Shown: positions 45,462 through 58,809, counted from the stretch's first letter. The stretch is DNA of 64,000 nucleotides from Microbulbifer marinus (GCF_900107725.1 NZ_FNQO01000001.1:674458-738457), one strand, 5' to 3'. The notes: generated by a model not told the origin, from the sequence alone. Numbers and translations are program-made.

Positions 45462-45914
45462 ATGAATAACGCGTCGACTATACAGCTGGTCTGCCCCGAT
45501 TGCGCGGCAATCAATCGTGTACCCGCACAGAAGCTGGGCGACCGGCCGCTGTGTGGTAAGTGTCGCAGTGCGCTGCTCGAAGGAGAACCCATCAGTGCGA
45601 CCGACCAGAACTTCCAACGTTTCATTGACAATACCGGCCTGCCGGTGGTGGTGGATTTCTGGGCGCCCTGGTGCGGGCCCTGCCAGCAGTTTGCGCCGGT
45701 CTTCAGTCAAGTGGCCGCAGAGATGTCGACCAGTGCGGCTTTTCTCAAGCTGGACACCCAGGCCAATCAGCAGAGCGCGGCTAATTATCAGATCCGCTCC
45801 ATCCCGACTCTGGCGCTATTCTACAAGGGCCGCGAAATCAATCGTCTGTCGGGAGCACTGCCCAAGGCCCAGTTTCAGCAATGGCTATATCAACAACTGG
45901 CTTCGCTGCGGTGA
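45462..45914 (+). CDS. trxC: Thioredoxin 2
   Basis: A cytoplasmic disulfide reductase with an N-terminal zinc ribbon (CPDC at 11-14, CGKC at 31-34) and a thioredoxin domain whose active site is WCGPC (about 70-74). The cis-proline is in RSIPTLALF. The length is 150 residues (139 in E. coli TrxC). Zinc-binding TrxC responds to oxidative stress, which suits the peroxide-handling genes elsewhere in the window. The SD gag lies before the ATG, and upstream spacing allows an own promoter. Confidence 0.93.
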   Translation: MNNASTIQLVCPDCAAINRVPAQKLGDRPLCGKCRSALLEGEPISATDQNFQRFIDNTGLPVVVDFWAPWCGPCQQFAPVFSQVAAEMSTSAAFLKLDTQANQQSAANYQIRSIPTLALFYKGREINRLSGALPKAQFQQWLYQQLASLR

Positions 45915-45987
45915 CGACTAGCCAGCCTCGCTAACAGCGCTTAAACAGGAAGTGGCAGCGCGGAGCAAGTAACCAATCAGGGACCAT

Positions 45988-46380
45988 ATGGATGTGAACT
46001 TCGTAAGACTTGTCCTCGATCGGTCATTTGGGTTTCCAGTGACCATCAGCCTCAACCTGGATACGAATGAGCTCTGCGTTGAGTCGCTGTCGCTGGTGCA
46101 GACCCAGGGCTACCGGCAAGGCGATTCCCGTATGAAAGTGCTCGTCGATGACCAATTTGCCACTCGCGTGCGCGAAGAGGTGTCTGCGTTTTTGCTAGCA
46201 CCCAAACAGCCACCGGCCCGATTCGGTCTGGATGGCACAACATGGAAGCTCGAGATTCAGTGGCACGGCCATCACCATACGAGCGAACAATGGTGTCCAG
46301 AATCCGGTGGCGAATTTGACATAGGCACGCTGCTGCTCGAAAGAGCCAACAAATACACCCAGCTGGGTTCGATCTGTTAA
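45988..46380 (+). CDS. Hypothetical protein (130 aa)
   Basis: The family was not recognised. The protein is soluble, with an alternating strand-like pattern (FPVTISLNLDTNELCVESLSL) and a histidine-rich stretch GHHHTSEQWCPESGG that could bind metal. It ends in Cys. The SD aggga is well spaced before the ATG. It stands between trxC and the amino-acid permease gene on the same strand, and nothing ties it to either. Confidence 0.55.
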   Translation: MDVNFVRLVLDRSFGFPVTISLNLDTNELCVESLSLVQTQGYRQGDSRMKVLVDDQFATRVREEVSAFLLAPKQPPARFGLDGTTWKLEIQWHGHHHTSEQWCPESGGEFDIGTLLLERANKYTQLGSIC

Positions 46381-46520
46381 AGCTCGGCACAGCGTCCAGT
46401 CAGAGGTCCACACCGAATAGATAGACCTCCCTGCCCCAGCGCCACACCATTCCACCAGGGCCACACAGCTCCCGCCTCGCTCCTCCATCACCTAGTATTG
46501 TGGTGTTCTTTTCTGCAATT

Positions 46521-47789
46521 ATGTCCATGAGCAAATCCGCGTCCAAACTCGGCTTTCAAGCGACCTGGTCGATGGCCGTCGGCGGCATGATCGGTGGCGG
46601 AATTTTCTCCACGTTGGGGGTAGTGATCCATATTGCCGGCGCCTGGGCCTGGCTGAGTTTCCTGACTGCCGGCCTGATCGCGCTGGCCACCGGTTACAGC
46701 TATGTCCGCCTCGCCGAGCACTATGGCGAAGGCGGCGGCGCTTTCACCTACCTTCGCAAGATAAACGCCCATCATTTCGCGGGAAGCCTGTCCTGGATCC
46801 TGATCGTCGGCTATGTACTAACGAACTCAGTCTATGCATTCACTTTCGGCCAGTATCTCGCCTATGTGGTGGATATGGGGCCGATTTTCGCCCGAGCGTC
46901 GGCACTGGCGATCATGGCGTTTTTTATCGCGCTCAATCTGCGTGGCGTCGCCGAGGCCGGTTGGGTTGAGGTTTTCCTGGTCTGGTTCAAGCTGATCGTG
47001 CTACTGGGGCTCGCAGCCTGGGGTATCGCCAAATGGCAGCCGGAAATGCTGTCTAGGGGGATCGAGGATAAAGGCCTGGCCGCTGCGCTCTTCGGCGCGG
47101 CATCGGTGTTCATGGCCTATGAAGGTTTCCAGCTGCTGGCTTACGACTACGACGATATCAAGGATCCGAGCTCAACATTGCCCAAAGCCGTGCTCTCGGC
47201 AATCACGATCGTTATCGTGGTTTACGTATTAGTGGCAATCGGTACCGCAATGCTGATCGGGGCAGATCAGGTGGTGAAGCACGAGGAAGTAGCTCTGGCG
47301 ATTGCCGGCAAGGAGGCACTCGGTACCACGGGGCTCGTGATCGTCACGATTGCCGCCGCCTTTTCCACCGGCTCGGCCATTAATTCTACCCTGTTCGCCA
47401 CCGCGCGACTGGCACTGACAGTTGCCAAAGCCGGGGAGCTGCCAAAAGCGCTGACGCATCGCGATTCCGCCGGTATTCCCGACCGCGCTGTACTGATACT
47501 CGGAATCGCCGGCGCGCTGCTTGCCGCCATCGGCACGCTGGAAATGCTGGTCGAGGCCGCAAGCCTGGCGTTCCTGCTGACATTCTCCGTCGTCTGCGCA
47601 CTCGCCTTCCACCAGAAAACCGGCCTGCGCCTGTTCACCGGATTCGGTGCCCTGAGCGCCGCCGCTGCAGCCGTGGCATTGATAGTGCGGCTGGTGCGGG
47701 AAGATCCCCTGCCGCTCGTGGTGCTCGGTATATTTATTCTGTTTGCGGTTTTCGGCCGCCCCTTGCTGCTACGTCACAAGAAGGATTAA
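46521..47789 (+). CDS. APC-family amino-acid permease
   Basis: An inner-membrane carrier with about twelve hydrophobic spans. The first span holds the substrate-binding motif GGMIGGGIFSTLG of the amino acid-polyamine-organocation superfamily. ALATGYSYVRLAEHYGEGGG and GAASVFMAYEGFQLLAYDYD are further family blocks. The substrate cannot be told. The start is uncertain: the frame opens with GTG at 46500, while ATG 46521 (MSMSKSASKLGFQ) fits the family better. Neither has a clear SD. Confidence 0.85.
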   Translation: MSMSKSASKLGFQATWSMAVGGMIGGGIFSTLGVVIHIAGAWAWLSFLTAGLIALATGYSYVRLAEHYGEGGGAFTYLRKINAHHFAGSLSWILIVGYVLTNSVYAFTFGQYLAYVVDMGPIFARASALAIMAFFIALNLRGVAEAGWVEVFLVWFKLIVLLGLAAWGIAKWQPEMLSRGIEDKGLAAALFGAASVFMAYEGFQLLAYDYDDIKDPSSTLPKAVLSAITIVIVVYVLVAIGTAMLIGADQVVKHEEVALAIAGKEALGTTGLVIVTIAAAFSTGSAINSTLFATARLALTVAKAGELPKALTHRDSAGIPDRAVLILGIAGALLAAIGTLEMLVEAASLAFLLTFSVVCALAFHQKTGLRLFTGFGALSAAAAAVALIVRLVREDPLPLVVLGIFILFAVFGRPLLLRHKKD

Positions 47790-47864
47790 CAAGCGGGCGG
47801 CGGCTATCTGTCTATCCCACCAGGCCGTTTTCCGCTGGTCTCCGGCATCCGGCAAACCGTTATA

Positions 47865-50435
47865 ATGCCGTCCATGTCAGAATTGCCCATTCACGCCGCC
47901 CTACCGGAACTGCTCTCGACCCTGAGCCAGCACAATAATGTCGTCCTGCAGGCGCCTCCCGGCGCCGGCAAGACCACGATGGTGCCACTGGCGCTACTGG
48001 ACTGCGACTGGCTCGGCGATCGAAACATTATCATGCTGGAGCCCCGGCGGCTGGCCGCGCGCAGCGCAGCCGCGCGGATGGCGGAACTGCTCGGCGAGCC
48101 GGTCGGCCACACGGTCGGCTACCAGATCCGTGCCGAGCGCAAAGCAGGTAAACAGACCCGCATCCTGGTGGTCACCGAAGGCATACTGACCCGCCTGCTG
48201 CAATCCGATCCGGAGCTCGCCAAGACCGCGCTGGTGATCTTCGACGAGTTCCACGAGCGCAACCTGCAGGGAGACCTGTCCCTGGCCCTGTGCCTGCAAT
48301 CGCAGGAGTACCTGCGCGAGGATCTGAAACTGCTGGTGATGTCCGCCACCCTGGAGACCGAGACCGTCGCCAGCCTGCTCGGCTGCGCACCAGTGGTCAC
48401 CAGCGAGGGGCGCAGCTATCCGGTGCATGTGCACTATCTGCCGCATCAACAGATGCCGGACGACAGTCGCCAACTGCCGGCACTGATGGCGCGTAAAATC
48501 GTCGAGTTGACGGCCGCTGAGAGCGGCAGCCTGCTCGCCTTCCTGCCCGGTGTCGGCGAAATCAAACAGTTAGAGGCACTACTGCGCGAAGAGCTCACCG
48601 ACCGCGGGGAAATCGATATTGCCCCTCTGTACGGCGATCTGAGCAAGCAACAACAGGACACTGCCATAGCTCCCTCCCCATCCGGCCGGCGTAAGATCGT
48701 GCTGGCCACCAATGTGGCGGAGACCAGCCTCACCATTGAGGGTATCCGCATGGTGGTAGATTCCGGCCTGATGCGTGAATCCCGCTTTGACCCGAATACC
48801 GGTATGAACCGCCTGGTGACCACGGCCATTTCCCAGGCTTCCGCGATCCAGCGCTGCGGCCGCGCCGGGCGGCTGAGCGAAGGCTTGTGCCTGCGCCTGT
48901 GGAGTGAGTCCCGTCAGGACGGACTGGCTGCGAAAAATACGCCGGAGATACTGCTCAGCGACCTGGCGCCACTGACTCTGGAATTGGCGCAGTGGGGCGT
49001 CAGCGACGTCACCGAACTGCGCTGGCTGGATACCCCGCCCCCCGGTCCGGTGGCCCAGGCGCAGGAACTGTTGCAGCAGCTGGGCGCCTTGGATGATCAG
49101 CGGCGCATTACCGCGCACGGCACCACTATGCTGACACTGGGTACCCATCCGCGGCTGGCCCATATGATGATCCGCAGTCTGGACCTGGGGCTGGCGAACG
49201 AGGGCTGCCTGCTGGCGGCGCTGTTATCGGAGCGAGACATCTTCCGCGGCGAGGCGCGCTGGGACCGGGACATTCACAAACGCATGGAAGTGCTGCTGGG
49301 CCAAGCAAAGAATCCCAGCGCCGACCGGGGTGCGATACAGCGTGTTCGCCAGCAGGCACGGATCTGGCAGGCACAACTGGAAAAATCACTCAACAAAGAT
49401 GCATCGAGCCGTCCGCCGGCGGATATCGATGAACTCGATCGCGTCGGCATATTGCTGGGCCTCGCCTACCCGGACCGCATTGCCCAGAGCCGTCGCGATC
49501 GCGAGCGCCGCTTCCTGCTTGCCAGTGGTCGCGGAGCGCACTTTTCCCACGACGATGAACTTGCACTCACAGATTACCTGGTAATCGCCGAATTGGATGG
49601 CCAGGGCCGGGACGCGCGTATCCAGCTGGCCGCACGTATTTCCGAGCGCGCCCTGCGTGAGCACTTCGACGACCAGATCGAGCAGAATGAATCGGTGCGA
49701 TGGGATGACAAGGCTGGCCGCGCTGTTGCCAGCGTGCGCACCACTCTCGGTCGCATTGTGCTGGAAGAGCAGCCAGCGAAAAATATTTCCCCCGAGTTGT
49801 TGAGCCGCGCATTGCTGGATGCCGTGCGCCAGAAAGGCCTACAGGCATTGCCCCGGAGCAAAGAGGCCACCGGCCTGCGCGCACGGGTGCAATTCCTTGC
49901 CAACACTGCCAAGGATTTTCCGGATCTGCTCGCGCAGCTGTCTCTGCCGGACTGGAGCGATGCGGCGCTGAAGGAAACCCTGGAGGACTGGCTACTGCCG
50001 CACCTGCACGGTCTCAGCAAGCTGGATCAGCTCAAGCAGCTGAACCTGCACAGCATTCTGCAAAGCCAGCTCGACTGGCCTGTACAGCAGCGGATTGACG
50101 AGCTGGCACCCAGCCATTTCACCGCGCCGAGCGGTTCGCGCATCCCGATCGACTATGCTGAGTCCCCACCGGTGCTGGCGGTGCGCCTGCAGGAAATGTT
50201 CGGCCTTGAACAGACACCGGCAATCCTAAATGGCCGCTACCCGCTGATGATCCACCTACTCTCGCCCGCCCAGCGACCTGTGCAGGTCACCCGGGATCTG
50301 ACCAGCTTCTGGGCCAATACGTACCAGGAAGTGAAGAAGGAGCTGCGTATCAAGTACCAGAAACACTACTGGCCGGATGATCCGCTTACCGCACGGGCAA
50401 CCAGTAAAACCAAGAAACGCATGGGGGCGCCATAA
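47865..50435 (+). CDS. hrpB: ATP-dependent RNA helicase HrpB
   Basis: A DEAH/RHA-type helicase of 856 residues. Motifs are Walker A APPGAGKTT (about 31), PRRLAARSAA, the DEFHERN box, VMSATLET, NVAETSLTIEG and QRCGRAGRL, and the HrpB-specific C-terminal region is present. The ending RIKYQKHYWPDDPLTARAT is typical. The function of HrpB in ribosome or RNA metabolism is poorly defined. ATG 47865 and ATG 47874 (MSELPIHAAL) are both possible starts, and the latter is closer to the family start. Confidence 0.93.
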   Translation: MPSMSELPIHAALPELLSTLSQHNNVVLQAPPGAGKTTMVPLALLDCDWLGDRNIIMLEPRRLAARSAAARMAELLGEPVGHTVGYQIRAERKAGKQTRILVVTEGILTRLLQSDPELAKTALVIFDEFHERNLQGDLSLALCLQSQEYLREDLKLLVMSATLETETVASLLGCAPVVTSEGRSYPVHVHYLPHQQMPDDSRQLPALMARKIVELTAAESGSLLAFLPGVGEIKQLEALLREELTDRGEIDIAPLYGDLSKQQQDTAIAPSPSGRRKIVLATNVAETSLTIEGIRMVVDSGLMRESRFDPNTGMNRLVTTAISQASAIQRCGRAGRLSEGLCLRLWSESRQDGLAAKNTPEILLSDLAPLTLELAQWGVSDVTELRWLDTPPPGPVAQAQELLQQLGALDDQRRITAHGTTMLTLGTHPRLAHMMIRSLDLGLANEGCLLAALLSERDIFRGEARWDRDIHKRMEVLLGQAKNPSADRGAIQRVRQQARIWQAQLEKSLNKDASSRPPADIDELDRVGILLGLAYPDRIAQSRRDRERRFLLASGRGAHFSHDDELALTDYLVIAELDGQGRDARIQLAARISERALREHFDDQIEQNESVRWDDKAGRAVASVRTTLGRIVLEEQPAKNISPELLSRALLDAVRQKGLQALPRSKEATGLRARVQFLANTAKDFPDLLAQLSLPDWSDAALKETLEDWLLPHLHGLSKLDQLKQLNLHSILQSQLDWPVQQRIDELAPSHFTAPSGSRIPIDYAESPPVLAVRLQEMFGLEQTPAILNGRYPLMIHLLSPAQRPVQVTRDLTSFWANTYQEVKKELRIKYQKHYWPDDPLTARATSKTKKRMGAP

Positions 50436-50731
50436 CCTTCGGCCACAGAGCCTGGGAACGGCCCGACAGCAAGATAATCGCGAACATGGCCGCTGCGCTC
50501 GGTGGCTATGCTGGAAGTCGTCCGCGGTGCCGGCCACTGTCGCAGGCGCGGTTCATAACTTCCACGGAAGGCAACTTAGGAATCCGCGCCAGCAGTAATC
50601 GCCTGCCAGACCACCAGCGCAACCGCCGGGGGAATCCTCGACATTGCATTGGCTGACTTTTCTGCCAGTTGCTGGGGCCCCACATCCCTGCTAACGTGGT
50701 TCAGTTCGGGTTTAGTTACTGGAGATGGATT

Positions 50732-51724
50732 TTGAAACGGACCCTCGCCGTCATCCTGTTGCCGCTGCTGATTATCGGCTGCGACTTCGACGAACTGCCG
50801 GAATTCCCCACCGTACGCGCCATCAATTACAAGCAGGAGATGCGCGACTTCGTCGGATCTATCAGCCGCTATGCCAAAGGCATCGATCCGGAATTTGTCA
50901 TCATCCCGCAGAATGGCGTCGAACTGGTCACCGACAACGGCAGGGAGAGTGGCTCGATCGATATCGACTACGTCAATGCGGTCGATGGCCTCGGGCAAGA
51001 ATCCCTGTTCTTCGGCCTGAACGGTATCGATCAGCCGACCCCGCTGGCAGAGCGCCGCCGCCTGCAAACCTTTCTCGATCTGGCCAGAGATAATGGTAAG
51101 GCCATTCTGGTGACCGACTTTGCCGTCAGCCAGAACAATATTGATGACTCCTATCTGGACAATGAAGAGGCCGGCTATATTTCCTTCGCCGCCGATCACG
51201 CGGAATTGGACAATATTCCCTTGTATCCGCCGGAAATCCACAACCGCAACTTTAGCGATATAGACGGAATACGCCAGGCCAGAAATTTTCTCAATCTGAT
51301 CAATCCCCGCCTCTTTTCCACCCGCCAGGAACTGGTCGATGAGATTAGCGAGACGGATTACGATATTGTCATCATCGATTTTTTCTTCAACGGGCTGGAG
51401 TTTACCGAGGAACAGGTCGAACAGCTCAAGGTGAAGACCAATGGCAGCCGACGATTACTGATCGCTTACATGAGTATCGGTCTGGCACAGGACAACCGTT
51501 TCTACTGGCAATCTTTCTGGCTCAGCAACCCGCCGGTATGGCTGGGCGAAGAAGTACCAGGTCTGCCCGGCAATTACCACGTCGACTACTGGCGGCAAGG
51601 CTGGCAGGAGCTTATCTTCGGCAACGATGAGTCCTATGTTTTCCGAATTCTGGATGCGGGATTCGATGGTGTATTTCTGGATAACGTCGACGTATTTGAG
51701 TTCTTCGAAGAACGCGATGATTGA
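50732..51724 (+). CDS. TM1410/GH114-like lipoprotein
   Basis: This is a probable envelope lipoprotein: the signal peptide MKRTLAVILLPLLIIGC ends in a lipobox cysteine (17). The body belongs to the TM1410-related group of the GH114-like TIM-barrel superfamily: YDIVIIDFFFNG, LLIAYMSIGLAQDNRFYW, YHVDYWRQGWQEL and GFDGVFLDNVDVFEFFE. Members of this superfamily cleave alpha-linked galactosaminoglycans, and a carbohydrate role is likely but unproven. No ATG fits. The TTG at 50732, with ggag eight bases before it, begins the signal peptide exactly. A terminator shared with convergent nfuA follows. Confidence 0.78.
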   Translation: MKRTLAVILLPLLIIGCDFDELPEFPTVRAINYKQEMRDFVGSISRYAKGIDPEFVIIPQNGVELVTDNGRESGSIDIDYVNAVDGLGQESLFFGLNGIDQPTPLAERRRLQTFLDLARDNGKAILVTDFAVSQNNIDDSYLDNEEAGYISFAADHAELDNIPLYPPEIHNRNFSDIDGIRQARNFLNLINPRLFSTRQELVDEISETDYDIVIIDFFFNGLEFTEEQVEQLKVKTNGSRRLLIAYMSIGLAQDNRFYWQSFWLSNPPVWLGEEVPGLPGNYHVDYWRQGWQELIFGNDESYVFRILDAGFDGVFLDNVDVFEFFEERDD

Positions 51725-51774
51725 CCGGGAAGAAACGCTGCGCTCCCCCTTTCCCGTTAACAATTTTTACAGGT

Positions 51775-51808
51775 ACAAAAAAGGCGAATCGAACGATTCG
51801 CCTTTTTA
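51775..51808. terminator. Bidirectional terminator between the lipoprotein gene and nfuA
   Basis: Stem aggcgaatc / gattcgcct with loop gaac, with an A run before and a T run after, so it can end transcription from both sides. Confidence 0.92.
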
Positions 51809-51834
51809 AGTTCGACTACCGATTTGGCAGAGAT

Positions 51835-52425
51835 TTAATAGTAAGCTTGGGACTTGTCCGAGTGGTCGGTGATGTCCTTCACCCCCGCCAGTTCCGGCAC
51901 CTTCTCCTTCAGGGTTTTTTCCACCCCCTCTTTCAGGGTCATGTCCACCATACCGCAGCCCTGGCAGCCGCCACCGAATTTCAGAACCGCATACATGTCT
52001 TCGGTGACCTCCACCAGGCTCACCTGACCACCGTGGGCAGCGAGACCCGGGTTGACCTCGTTGTAGAGCACGTAATTGATGCGGTCCTCGATCGGACTGT
52101 CGTCAGTGATCTTCGGCATGCGCGAGTTGGGTGCCCGGATGGTCAGCTGACCGCCCATCTTGTCCGACGAGTAGTCGACCCGCGCCTCGTCCAGGTAGGG
52201 GACGCTGCGGCCTTCGAAATAGGCCTTGAAGCCGTTCATCTCCATTACCACATCGTCCTCCTGCTCCTCACCGGGGCGGCAGTAGGCGATGCAGGTTTCC
52301 GCATTGGGGGTACCGGGATTGGAGACGAACATGCGAATGGCGATGCCTTCGCAGTCCTGCTTCTCCAGCAAATCGCGCAGGTACTCCTGGGCGGATTCGG
52401 TAATGGTGACATTCAATTCAGACAT
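51835..52425 (-). CDS. nfuA: Fe-S cluster carrier NfuA
   Basis: NfuA carries 4Fe-4S clusters to target enzymes, especially under oxidative stress. It consists of an N-terminal degenerate A-type domain ([19 protein letters not shown]) and a C-terminal Nfu domain with the cluster-binding CQGC (154-157). The length is 196 residues (191 in E. coli). The frame is open upstream to 52533, but MSELNVT at 52425 is the family start. The A-type domain lacks a full set of ligand cysteines, as is normal. Confidence 0.95.
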   Translation of the reverse strand: MSELNVTITESAQEYLRDLLEKQDCEGIAIRMFVSNPGTPNAETCIAYCRPGEEQEDDVVMEMNGFKAYFEGRSVPYLDEARVDYSSDKMGGQLTIRAPNSRMPKITDDSPIEDRINYVLYNEVNPGLAAHGGQVSLVEVTEDMYAVLKFGGGCQGCGMVDMTLKEGVEKTLKEKVPELAGVKDITDHSDKSQAYY

Positions 52426-52546
52426 AAGACTTCTCAATAACCGAGTTCCTTTGTCGGGTATTTTACTCCCTGTCGCGGTCAAGTTAAACCAGGTATTGCC
52501 CCATGGGGCGATACGGATGCATATGCGCCCCAAAATGGCTCAGTGG

Positions 52547-53236
52547 TCAGCCGTCTTTCGGCTCCTTCACGAATCCCAGCAGCGTCTCGGCGGTCTCCTC
52601 GGATGAGGCCGGGTTCTGCCCGGTGACCAGTTTGCCGTCGACGACCACATAGCTCTGCCAGTCGTCTGCCTTGGAAAAGTTCGCCCCGTTGGACTTCAGC
52701 ATGTCCTCCACCAGGAAGGGCACCACGTCCGTCAGCTCGACCGCGGCCTCCTCGGAGTTGGTGAAACAGGTGACGCTCTTGCCGTGTACCAGCGAGCGGC
52801 CGTGGGCCTTGGTATGGCGGAACACCGCCGGACCATGGCAAACGGCGCCGATGGGCTTGTCAGCGGCGTAGAAGGCCTCGATCAGCGCAATCGAATCTTT
52901 GTCCTCGGCCAGATCCCACAGCGGGCCATGGCCACCGGGATAGAAAATCGCATCGAAATCCTCCTCTTTGACGTCGCCGAGCTTCACGGTGTTCGCCAGC
53001 GCCTGTTTCGCGTCCTCATCCTTGTGGAAGCGCTCAGTGGCGGCGGTCTGCGCATCCGGGTCGTCGCTCTTCGGGTCCAGCGGCGGCTGGCCACCCTTCG
53101 GCGAGGCCAGCGTGACATCGGCGCCCGCATCCTTGAAGGTGTAATAAGGCGCGGCGAACTCCTCAAGCCAGAAACCGGTTTTCTTGCCGGTGTCACCCAG
53201 CTCGTCGTGGGAGGTGAGAACCATCAAAACGTTCAT
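52547..53236 (-). CDS. DJ-1/PfpI-family protein (type 1 glutamine amidotransferase-like)
   Basis: A cytoplasmic protein of 229 residues in the Hsp31-like branch. It starts MNVLMVLTSHDELGDTGKKT, contains DFDAIFYPGGHGPLWDLA, and has the nucleophile elbow GAVCHGPAV with the reactive cysteine. Such proteins are glyoxalase III-like or chaperone/deglycase candidates. The SD aggag sits before the ATG at 53236, and the longer open frame upstream is not needed. The gene lies 38 bases downstream of the CurA-like gene on the same strand, and the two probably form an operon for reactive-carbonyl handling. Confidence 0.87.
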   Translation of the reverse strand: MNVLMVLTSHDELGDTGKKTGFWLEEFAAPYYTFKDAGADVTLASPKGGQPPLDPKSDDPDAQTAATERFHKDEDAKQALANTVKLGDVKEEDFDAIFYPGGHGPLWDLAEDKDSIALIEAFYAADKPIGAVCHGPAVFRHTKAHGRSLVHGKSVTCFTNSEEAAVELTDVVPFLVEDMLKSNGANFSKADDWQSYVVVDGKLVTGQNPASSEETAETLLGFVKEPKDG

Positions 53237-53274
53237 TGCTTGCTCTCCTGCTGTGAGTACATGTAAAAATTTAT

Positions 53275-54309
53275 TCAGTGATCGTCGCCAACGCGCACGA
53301 CCAGCTTGCCGAAATTCTTGCCTTCCAGCATGCCCATAAATGCCTGCGGCGCCTGCTCCAGGCCATCGACGATTTCTTCCCGGTATTTTACTTTGCCGCT
53401 GGCCACCCACTCGGACATCTGCGGGAAGAATTCACCGAAGCGGTCCTGGTAGTCGAAGATAATGAACCCCTGGATTTTCAGGCGCTTGACCAGTGCCTGC
53501 CCCATCAGCAGACCCATGCGGTCGGGGCCTTCCGGCAGCGACTCCGCGTTGTACTGGGAAACCAGGCCGCATACGGGGATGCGCGCAAAGGTATTCAGCA
53601 GTGGTAGAACCGCATCCAGCACCTTGCCACCCACGTTTTCGTAGTAGACGTCTATGCCATCGGGACAGGCAGCGGCGAGCTGCTCGTCGAAATCATCCGC
53701 GTAGTGGTCGATACAGGCATCGAAGCCCAGCTCCTCCACTCCGTAGCGGCATTTGTCCGGCCCTCCGGCGACGCCCACTACGCGACAACCCTTGATCTTG
53801 CCGATCTGACCAACGGTAGCCCCCACAGGACCAGTCGCAGCGGCGACCACGAGGGTTTCACCGGCCTTCGGCTGACCAATATCGAGCAGCCCCATATACG
53901 CGGTGAAACCGGGCATTCCCAGTACCCCCAGAGTGTAGGAGGGATGCTCGGGGTTGGCGCCAAGATTAGTCAGCCCGGTGCCGTCAGATAGCGCGTAATC
54001 CTGCCAGCCGCTGTAGGCCAGCACCCAGTCACCCTCGGCGAAATCCGCATGACACGATTTCACTACGCGGCTCACCGTGCCGCCGACCATCACCTCGTCG
54101 AGTTGCACCGGTTCGGCGTAGGACGGTGCATCGCTCATGCGCCCGCGCATATACGGATCGAGAGAAAGATAGACGGTGCGCAGCAACACTTCCCCTTCGC
54201 CGGGTTGCGGCAGTTCTGTCTCCTCCAGGCGAAAGTTCTCGTCAGTAGGTGCCCCCTCGGGGCGGGAGGCCAGTACTATGCGACGGTTCTTATCGGTAGG
54301 TTGCTTCAT
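53275..54309 (-). CDS. NADP-dependent oxidoreductase, CurA/YncB-like (MDR family)
   Basis: A medium-chain reductase without zinc ligands, 344 residues, in the leukotriene B4 12-hydroxydehydrogenase branch that includes E. coli CurA. It has VYLSLDPYMRGRM near the N-terminus, the nucleotide-binding AAATGPVGATVGQIGKIKGC and DVYYENVGG. Enzymes of this type reduce enones or curcumin-like compounds with NADPH. The SD aggag is well placed. The pairing with the DJ-1/PfpI gene suggests detoxification of reactive carbonyls (inference). Confidence 0.9.
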   Translation of the reverse strand: MKQPTDKNRRIVLASRPEGAPTDENFRLEETELPQPGEGEVLLRTVYLSLDPYMRGRMSDAPSYAEPVQLDEVMVGGTVSRVVKSCHADFAEGDWVLAYSGWQDYALSDGTGLTNLGANPEHPSYTLGVLGMPGFTAYMGLLDIGQPKAGETLVVAAATGPVGATVGQIGKIKGCRVVGVAGGPDKCRYGVEELGFDACIDHYADDFDEQLAAACPDGIDVYYENVGGKVLDAVLPLLNTFARIPVCGLVSQYNAESLPEGPDRMGLLMGQALVKRLKIQGFIIFDYQDRFGEFFPQMSEWVASGKVKYREEIVDGLEQAPQAFMGMLEGKNFGKLVVRVGDDH

Positions 54310-54639
54310 TGTGCTCTCCTGATTGGTCTATCGCAGATTAGTCGGGATAGGCCGCGCCGCAAGGCGCGCTATTGCAGCGGTCGCCTAGAACGTTTAGTTA
54401 CAAACTTATGCTTATATTTTGCTCCACTGGTACAAGTCTTTCACTGTAACAGGGATAACAGTGATGATCCTTGCCGCTTCCGCCAGATACCGACCGCGGA
54501 GGCGAGTATTAGCGACGTAATCCCCGGTGCACAGACCCCGGGAACGGTCGCGCGCTAACGAGTCAGAGCACCGGGAACAGCGCTTGATTGTGCTAAGATT
54601 GCCGCCCCCTCGCCTCCGGCAATTAAATAGGAAGTGTCC
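54310..54639. other. Intergenic region upstream of metH
   Basis: About 330 bases without a gene, holding divergent promoters for the CurA-like gene and metH. Some GC-rich text (54480-54580) can form hairpins, for example ccccggtgcacagaccccggg, so a structured leader is possible. It did not match the cobalamin or SAH riboswitch patterns by eye. The SD aggaag precedes the metH ATG. Confidence 0.4.
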
Positions 54640-58335
<3,696 letters not shown>

Positions 58336-58339
58336 TTGA

Positions 58340-58558
58340 ATGACCGACAATAACGACAATAAGGAACAGCCGTCTTTCGGCCAGGTGGTGCTCAGCACCC
58401 TGGCCGCCGCCATCGGTGTGCAGAGCAACAAGAACCGGGAGAGGGACTTCAAGGGCGGCAGTATCAAGACCTATATCGCCGCCGGTGTGATCTTCACCAC
58501 CCTGTTCGTACTGACGCTGGTACTGGTCGTGAAAACGGTACTGGGCAATATGGGCTAA
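58340..58558 (+). CDS. DUF2970-family small membrane protein
   Basis: A protein of 72 residues with a polar N-terminus, the block FGQVVLSTLAAAIGVQS, and one C-terminal membrane helix (YIAAGVIFTTLFVLTLVLVV). This is the DUF2970 (PF11174) layout. The function is unknown. It begins 4 bases after the metH stop, so it is probably co-transcribed with metH, although the SD is poor. Confidence 0.82.
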   Translation: MTDNNDNKEQPSFGQVVLSTLAAAIGVQSNKNRERDFKGGSIKTYIAAGVIFTTLFVLTLVLVVKTVLGNMG

Positions 58559-58692
58559 TCGCCTGTCTCCGTCCGCGTGCTGGCAACAGGCGCAGCCGGG
58601 GTACACCTGCACACTCAGGGTGTGGCGGGTAAGCTATTCGGAAAAGGGGGGAATCCCGCCCGGTACCACTCAGCTCCGGGTCCGGGAGAAAA

Positions 58693-58809
58693 TTACTGAG
58701 TGGCTACCCAGTAAATGCAGGTCACAACAAAAATGGCCACCAGAGCCACCGCGGCAATTGCATCCGCCACGTTGTCGTCTTCATTGGATACAACTACTTC
58801 TTCACTCAT
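58693..58809 (-). CDS. 38-residue single-span membrane protein
   Basis: A very short gene: MSEEVVVSNEDDNVADAIAA, then VALVAIFVVTCIYWVATQ and stop. An acidic N-terminus precedes one clear membrane helix. The SD ggag lies eight bases before the ATG, and the gene has its own upstream space. An in-frame ATG seven codons earlier has no SD. The amino-acid pattern is strongly non-random, which supports a real small protein, perhaps a subunit or regulator of a membrane complex. No family was named. Confidence 0.65.
   Translation of the reverse strand: MSEEVVVSNEDDNVADAIAAVALVAIFVVTCIYWVATQ

Noticed and set aside
44523..45710. 395-codon open frame antisense to the esterase and trxC genes
   Set aside because: Shadow of two well-supported genes.
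54460..54600. SAH or cobalamin riboswitch upstream of metH
   Set aside because: GC-rich hairpins are possible, but the conserved SAH or B12-box sequences were not found by eye. A covariance-model search would decide.
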